From Branchipolynoe longqiensis (Eukaryota; Annelida; Polychaeta; Phyllodocida; Polynoidae), in the NCBI GenBank assembly GCA_030323885.1, contig CM059193.1, forward strand, positions 93,612,852 through 93,676,851: a stretch of DNA of 64,000 bases. The letters run 5' to 3'. Both the position numbers and the translations under genes were made by a program. The notes under the pieces are model-generated. The model ran no database searches and was not told where the DNA came from. It saw only the letters and a list, made by a program, of their open reading frames with translations. Shown here piece by piece: positions 58,477 to 64,000 of the stretch (within the stretch, counting starts at the first letter, position 1; every line of letters begins with the position of its first letter).

Positions 58477-58795
58477 GCCATGGTCACGTGACGTGCTGTT
58501 TACTTAAGGATATGGTCACATGGTTTTGTCTACATAAAAGATTAACCTCTAACTCTGCTCAGAGGTGAATGACAACCCTATGTTTAAGTTGGAGAAAGTG
58601 TGTCTCGCCATTGATGGTCTTAGTTTGGCATTCCTAGCTTCTGTTGATTCAAATCCAATCGTATGTTTATGTTTCCCTTCAACATATATACTCTCCAGTC
58701 CAGAGTGTTCAAATCACATAATGTCAAGGCATTATGACCCAAAATGAATTTGAAGTGTTAGAGTCCATGAAATAAATCCTCCCTGTTTGAATGAA
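58477..58795 (+). other. Probable 3' UTR with poly(A) signal
   Basis: AATAAA at 58771-58776 is the first canonical signal after the stop and would give a UTR of about 315 bases. The next AATAAA-like signal is near 59389. Confidence 0.6.
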
Positions 58796-58923
58796 CTGAT
58801 TGTATCACCTGACTACATCAGCCAATGAAAATGACTGCTTCCTGACCTAGATTAGATTATTACCCAGGAACATCGCAACTTCCTGCCAATTGCTGCCATG
58901 TTGACACGTGGGCTCTGTCAGAT

Positions 58924-59047
58924 GGCCCTCAAAGTACAGAATGCGGTGTGACTGTTAAGATTTTAATATTTCCAGTTTATTTAAGAAGTGATGGGAATAT
59001 GCTGACACCATCCTATACTTATGAATATTAGCTATCGATGCAGGATG
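58924..59047. repeat. Local duplication, left copy
   Basis: CCTCAAAGTACAGAATGCGG to GAATATTAGCTATCG matches 59436-59535 plus 59851-59885 in direct orientation; the right copy is split by a SINE. About 88-90 percent identity by eye. Confidence 0.8.
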
Positions 59048-59535
59048 GAACATAATGATTGGATCTACACCCCTCTCCCTCACCCCTTAAACTTTACATA
59101 ATATTTGAATGGCCCCTTTGAGCAGTAGGTTGGGATTGGTCTGCCCAGGAACCATTAGATTCTCAGTACCCCGTGGGTATTATTAGAAGTTCTGTGACGT
59201 CACAGATGGAACGATTGACTTACATAGGTTATGATCCTTCAGATTTACTTTACGTGATAGTAGGGTCTAACTTTTCCGTATACTGAACCGGCTTAATTTT
59301 CAAACGTTGGAATACATTTCAAGATAATGATTATGATTAATTGTTATAATTCTTTTTTGTTTTACTGCGATGTCAGCATTTTACTGTAAAATAAAGAGTT
59401 AACTGCATAGAACCAGCCAATCAGATACGAGAAAGATGGGCCTCAAAGTACAGCATGCGGTGTGACTGTTGTGATTTTAATATTTCAGGTTTATTTAAGA
59501 AGTGATGAGGATGTGCTGACACCATCCTGTCCTTA

Positions 59536-59850
59536 TTTTTGAAGATTTATACTGCCTATCATGGATAAGTCTGAATAGACTTGTTTTCACCATTAGACAG
59601 TTTGTCGATAGAAAGCCAGAGCCTACACTTTTACCAACCCAAGTGATTTTTAACCTCCCGCACCACATAGACATGGTATGAGAGCAACGGCCTTTGATAA
59701 CACTGTAAGTTATACACAGCGGTGGAAATCCAAATTGCAAGAGGTGGGGGGGGGGGGGGGCATGGGGAATCAAACCACTGATCTTCAGATTAGGAGTCTG
59801 ACCTAGAAAAAAGTCAGACACTCTAACCACTCTGCCACAGAGAACACCAC
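59536..59850 (-). mobile_element. SINE S3 in the right duplicate
   Basis: Reversed S3, GAAGATTTATACTGCCTATC to TCTGCCACAGAGAACACC. A 16-base G-run (about 59745-59760) lies inside. Confidence 0.85.
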
Positions 59851-59885
59851 AACCTATTATGAATAATAACTATCGGTACATGATG

Positions 59886-60613
59886 CCAATATTATTATTT
59901 TGCTTATTATTCACCTTTATGCAGTTAATATAGGCAATCAACATCATATAATCACCAGTGTTGTATGACTTGTCTATATATACTATTCACTGAGGGCCTA
60001 GTTCCAATATCTGCCATGGTGGCGCGACCTGTGATTGAAGATTATACCCATATATACCGCATACATATATGACCAGACTCGCTGTCCAAATTGGTAAGAA
60101 TGCAGCCTTCCCATGTGGAAGGTCAGGAGTTAGAATTCTGGCCGAGTCAATCCAATGACTTACCAAATTGATACTTGCCACTACCTAGCCTGGCACTCGG
60201 CATTACTGGTTGTCAATCTGCTTAGGAGTACGGTGAATAAGGTTAATAGGTTGTTCTGTCAAATATCGCAACTCGAAGGGAACAAATAATGTACAGGTCA
60301 TTTTGTAATAGAATAGAATGGAATATATTCTCAATGCCTGCACATACTGTTACAATTACCTGTCATGAATGCTAGTCAACTCTACATTTGGTACAATTAC
60401 GGTTATTAATATAACGCATTATGTAATAGGGTAATGTATATCATAAACATTGTGCTTCTTTCATTCTCCATTGTAATTAAGCTTCATGGACATTGTAACT
60501 GTATATAGCGATATATAGCGAATGGTAGACAGCAAGTGTGAACACTTATTTGTCTCATTTTTTTTGGTACAAGCAGGGGAAATCCCAGTCACAGACGACT
60601 GGTCTTCCCCACT
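59886..60613. other. Intergenic, mixed fragments
   Basis: A headed S4 fragment (60070-60205, GTCCAAATTGGTAAGAATGC, TCAATCCAATGACTTACC) and a duplicate of intron sequence (TATCATAAACATTGTGCTTC at 60429, also at 43260). No gene seen. Confidence 0.5.
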
Positions 60614-60856
60614 CCACTGCTGGTCGATAGAAAGCCCGAGCCTACACTTTTACCGACCCACAGAATTTTTAACCTCCCAGACCACATAGACATGGTATGA
60701 GAGCAATCGGCCTTTGATGACGCTGTAAGTTATACACAGCGGTGGAAATCCAAATTGGCAGAGCTGGGGGCACGGGGAATCGAACCGCCGACCCTCAGAT
60801 TAGGAGTCTGAGCTAGAAAAAAGTCAGAAACTCTAACCACTCCGCCACAGAGAACG
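60614..60856 (-). mobile_element. SINE S3, 3'-truncated
   Basis: Reversed S3 from CGATAGAAAGCCCGAGCC to TCCGCCACAGAGAAC. The last 70 bases of the SINE tail are absent. Confidence 0.83.
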
Positions 60857-61857
60857 CTGTGATGCTGAAATAAACTTGATTGATTTGAATTGAATAACAT
60901 GTAGAGTGGCAAGTGGCAGGATGGTCGTAGCTGTGTGTCAACTGACTGGAACAGTCCATTCGCAGTAGGGGCGGTGGGTAATCACTGGGCACGCCCTACC
61001 AATATGGGCGATAATGGGGATTATCTCTATCATATAGCTGTACATATAATCATATATATATATGATGTAAAAGAAATTATACGAGTATAAATAATTAAGG
61101 TTGTCTGTATCTGACTGTCTATTTTCCATTGTGACAGGTGGCGCCACCACCACATGCCCACCTCACTAACCACTCTCGACTGCGCATATCAGTCTCAGCG
61201 GAAATTCTTTTACTTTATGTAAGGGGCAAATAACCTCTTGGCAGTGATTATGATCTTCAACCTATATATTTATATATATATATAATTATATATATATATA
61301 TATATATATTTAGGTTGAATATTTTATATACATATATATTGTGAGTGGCGGTTACAGTGTAAAGCGGGTGGCGACGCCACCATCGGAGCTGAGGTTTGGG
61401 AGGCTGGATCAGTAGATGATTAGACCAGACTCCAGCCGTCCGTGACTGAGTGAGTGATGAGGGAAAGGAGGGATATTCCGGGTTATTATACTCATATAAT
61501 TCTTATACAGTGCATACACTATTATGACAAGTGGCAATATTTTTGCAGAGTTCTCTTCATCTAATCAAATGTAGGCAGCTTATTTTATTATGATTGATTG
61601 TAATGAATTATTATTACATGAGATGAATTATTATTACATGAGATGAATTAAAGTGAAGAAATGCATCGTACTTTTGTTGATTCTTATCAGATCTTTGTTT
61701 ACAGAATTAAGTGTTGCATCTCCTATGTATACTTAGGTGATGATTGTTGGATACAATTGAATGTGTGTAATTGTGATAAGAATATGGTCTGTTTGTTCTT
61801 CTTTTTGTTTTTACACCCCATTTTTTTGATTTTCTGTGATGTTCAAATACTACATCA
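60857..61857. other. Intergenic, AT-rich
   Basis: AT microsatellite at 61260-61320 and two GTGGCG...GCCACC palindromic spots (61137, 61366). No exon, ORF of interest or terminal repeat found. Confidence 0.5.
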
Positions 61858-62600
61858 GACCTGATGGCTGAATGGGTTGAGCGCCCGCTTCCCGCGTAGC
61901 AGGTCGTGGGATTCAAAACCCAGGTTCGAACCCTAACTGGGTCAAACCAATGACTTAAAAATGTATACCTGTTCCTAACAAGTCTGTTATTCGGCATTAC
62001 TATGATAGGGCAACTTACAGATTAACTTACAGATCCTCTTCTGGCTGATCTAGGCCCTATCGGGCCTCTAACAATACTAGCTCGTTATGGTAATAAAGAA
62101 CTATTTTGTTGCATGCATGTGGAGGTGGACAGTGCCCTGAAGTCATATAGTGGGTGTCCTCTCGGATGTCTATCGAGCCTTCTACCAACAAGGAGTAATG
62201 GAATGAAGCAGACCAATTGTCCGTGAATGAAATTTCCCCTGGTTCCTCCGGTTCGGGACGTGGCTCAGGCAGTAGAGTGTCCACCTGTGAAGGTGTGGGT
62301 CATTCGATCGATCCTGCTCAGTGGACCCATTTGCAGTTTGGGCTATTTTCCGTTCCAACCAGTGGTCCATAACTGGTTCATCAAAGACTGTGGTATGTGC
62401 TGTCCAGTATGTGGGAAAGTGCATATAAATGACCCCTTGCTGCTTATCAGAAAGAGTAGCCTATGAGGCAGCGGTGGGTTTCCTCCAAAGAAATATGTCA
62501 GATTGACCATATGTTTGACGTCCAATAGCCGATGATGATAAAAAGCACTGTGCTCTAGAGGCGTCATTAAATAAAACAAACTTTTCCCCCGGTTCCTCAA
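61858..62600 (+). mobile_element. SINE S4b interrupted by SINE S1
   Basis: Head GACCTGATGGCTGAATGGGT, GAGCGCCCGCTTCCCGCG, box B CAGGTTCGAACCC; body TCAAACCAATGACTTAAAAA; tail GAATGAAGCAGACCAATTGT and GAAATTTCCCC. The S1 insert sits in the tail. Confidence 0.8.
62249..62582 (+). mobile_element. SINE S1 with 16-bp target duplication
   Basis: GGGACGTGGCTCAGGCAGTA to AAATAAAACAAACT. TTTCCCCTGGTTCCTC (62233-62248) and TTTCCCCCGGTTCCTC (62583-62598) flank it. Confidence 0.88.
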
Positions 62601-63004
62601 TAAGTTTAGAACAAATGTGGACTATTAATTGCAGCAATGTTCTCTTTACGTTGTGCTCAAGACATGGCGATAAATGTGTGAAAATGACGTGTACTGACAT
62701 TTTGCCAAGCTTCCAAGATTGTTTCTGTAATTTATATTGTATGCAGCCAATTTAAAGTAGTAAGATGCAATGGCCTCCCCGTATGAATCGCCACATACAC
62801 AGGTGGGCGCGAGTCAGTTCACTGCATCAGAGAGACGAGATAGCCTAATGGTTAGAACGCTTGCTACAGAATGGAAGAAGTGTGAGTTTGAGTCCCGGTC
62901 TAGGCATGATGTTCCTCCATAGCAGTATATATATATATAGATATATATATATATATTAGTTAGACGAATCTTACCTTGGTATAGATGATGGATAACTGTT
63001 GTTT
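62601..63004. other. Intergenic with a tRNA-like SINE head
   Basis: 62826-62912 has GACGAGATAGCCTAATGGTT, AGAACGCTTGC and GTTTGAGTCCCGGTCTAGGC, a tRNA-like head of another SINE type, followed by TA repeats (62923-62956). Confidence 0.5.
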
Positions 63005-64000
63005 TACCGAGGTATAAGCCTCGGATAGACGTGGGATAGGGAGAGGGAAGCACGGTGTCGGTGTACGCATAGCGTACACCTATGTCGGTGTACGCTATGC
63101 GTACACCGACATAGGTGTACGCTATGCGTACACCTATGTCGGTGTACGCATAGCGTACGTCGAGCGTATGAGCAGCGTATGAGCCATACGCCCAAAAAAT
63201 TTTGAGCATGCTAAAAAATTGTTTGGACGGACGGGCGTATGAGGGCGTATGCCGGCATATGCATAGCGTATGCGTAGCATATGCATAGCATATGACGGCG
63301 TATGGGTCGCAAATCCATACGCTAACGCCATATGCCGCAGTGTGACACCACTTTTACACAATGTTGGGGGTACGCCAGAGACACCCGGCGGGTGTCAGTC
63401 CAGCGTACCCCCAACCTATGCCGACGAACCCTAACCTATGGGTAACCTATGTCGGCGTACGCATAGCGTACCCCTAGCGTATGAGCAGCGTATGATCAAT
63501 ACGCTGCCAATTTTGAGCAAGGAAACAGGCTTGTTGGAGGATCGGCGTATGACGAGTGTATACGGCGTATGCGTAGCGTATGGCGGTGTATGCCGACGTA
63601 TGACGTAACCTTTACCATAGAGCATGTGCCCTCAGCTGAAACTCCGAGTGCTAATGGTGATGTGAACAACAGCCTAAAGGCCCTGTCACATTACGGCGTA
63701 TGACAGGAGCGTATTGAAAACCTACGTAAGTCCTGCGTGTGCCGTCCTATCATGACATTTGGTGACCTATCGGGTGTTTTTGAGCCTATGCGTAACCTAT
63801 GAGGAGCGTATGAGAGCGTACTGTGACATTTGTTGACGGTTTTGATTGGCATATGGAACCTATGCGTAGTGTATGAGTCAAGATCGATGTCGAGACCTAT
63901 GGCATACGCTTGGAATATGCTGTGCATACGCTGTGCATACGCTAGGAGTACGCTCCCATACGTAACTTGTAGGTTATGCGTACGCTACATATGCTAGAGA
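63005..64000. repeat. GCGTATG/GCGTACG-word region, open at window end
   Basis: Short words GCGTATG, GCGTACG, TACGCATAGCG recur throughout. 63061-63160 alternates GTACACCTATGTCGGTGTAC with its inverse. CCGCAGTGTGACACCA (63335) and CTGTCACATTACGGCGTATG (63683) look like facing ends of two inverted-repeat elements. No coding potential. Confidence 0.75.

Noticed and set aside
57722..58174. Minus-strand frame with a 14-residue [14 protein letters not shown] repeat
   Set aside because: Product of the 42-bp minisatellite; no start or homology support.

Overview
The window is animal (metazoan) genomic DNA: split genes with GT-AG introns, tRNA-derived SINEs, non-LTR retrotransposons, many inverted-repeat (MITE-like) elements and abundant minisatellites. 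The SINE types and the host gene family suggest a lophotrochozoan, most likely a mollusc; that assignment rests on recollection of similar repeats and is only moderate.

One host gene dominates. On the + strand, 22 coding exons between 1023 and 58476 encode the C-terminal 1168 residues of a LOXHD1-like protein, a chain of PLAT/LH2 beta-sandwich domains. The window holds the tail of one PLAT domain, then eight more, with a serine/threonine-rich linker after the fourth. Intron phases agree at all 21 junctions, the frame is open throughout, and the gene ends at a TGA (58474-58476) followed by an AATAAA at 58771. The 5' half of the gene lies upstream of the window.

The introns are almost wholly repeats. 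Main blocks: a 34-bp minisatellite (2240-3290); a CCGTCGGGCC-word inverted-repeat transposon in three copies (5555-6954, 17035-18481, 37812-39034); a 900-bp polypyrimidine tract (7545-8512); a nest of word-MITE, SINE and LINE (8927-11014); a 3.2-kb TIR-bounded block (11279-14474) holding a GC-rich, intronless ORF for a Gag-like zinc-knuckle protein flanked by split direct repeats; an intact LINE reverse transcriptase ORF (19620-20945, minus) inserted in a MITE; an intron (23962-30051) made of splice-donor-derived minisatellite, a TTAA-flanked TG-rich insertion and an 80-bp satellite; a broken LINE inside an 18-bp minisatellite (30990-34420); and a SINE broken by at least three nested elements (37577-40165).

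Downstream of the gene (58800-64000) there are only SINEs, a local duplication, microsatellite and a GCGTATG-word region reaching the window end. No rRNA, functional tRNA gene or CRISPR array was found. The most notable points are tandem repeats built from splice-site sequence, the Gag-only element with an A1-ORF-B1-A2-B2 repeat layout, and several unrelated-looking inverted-repeat elements that share CACAC-type ends followed by iterated short words.
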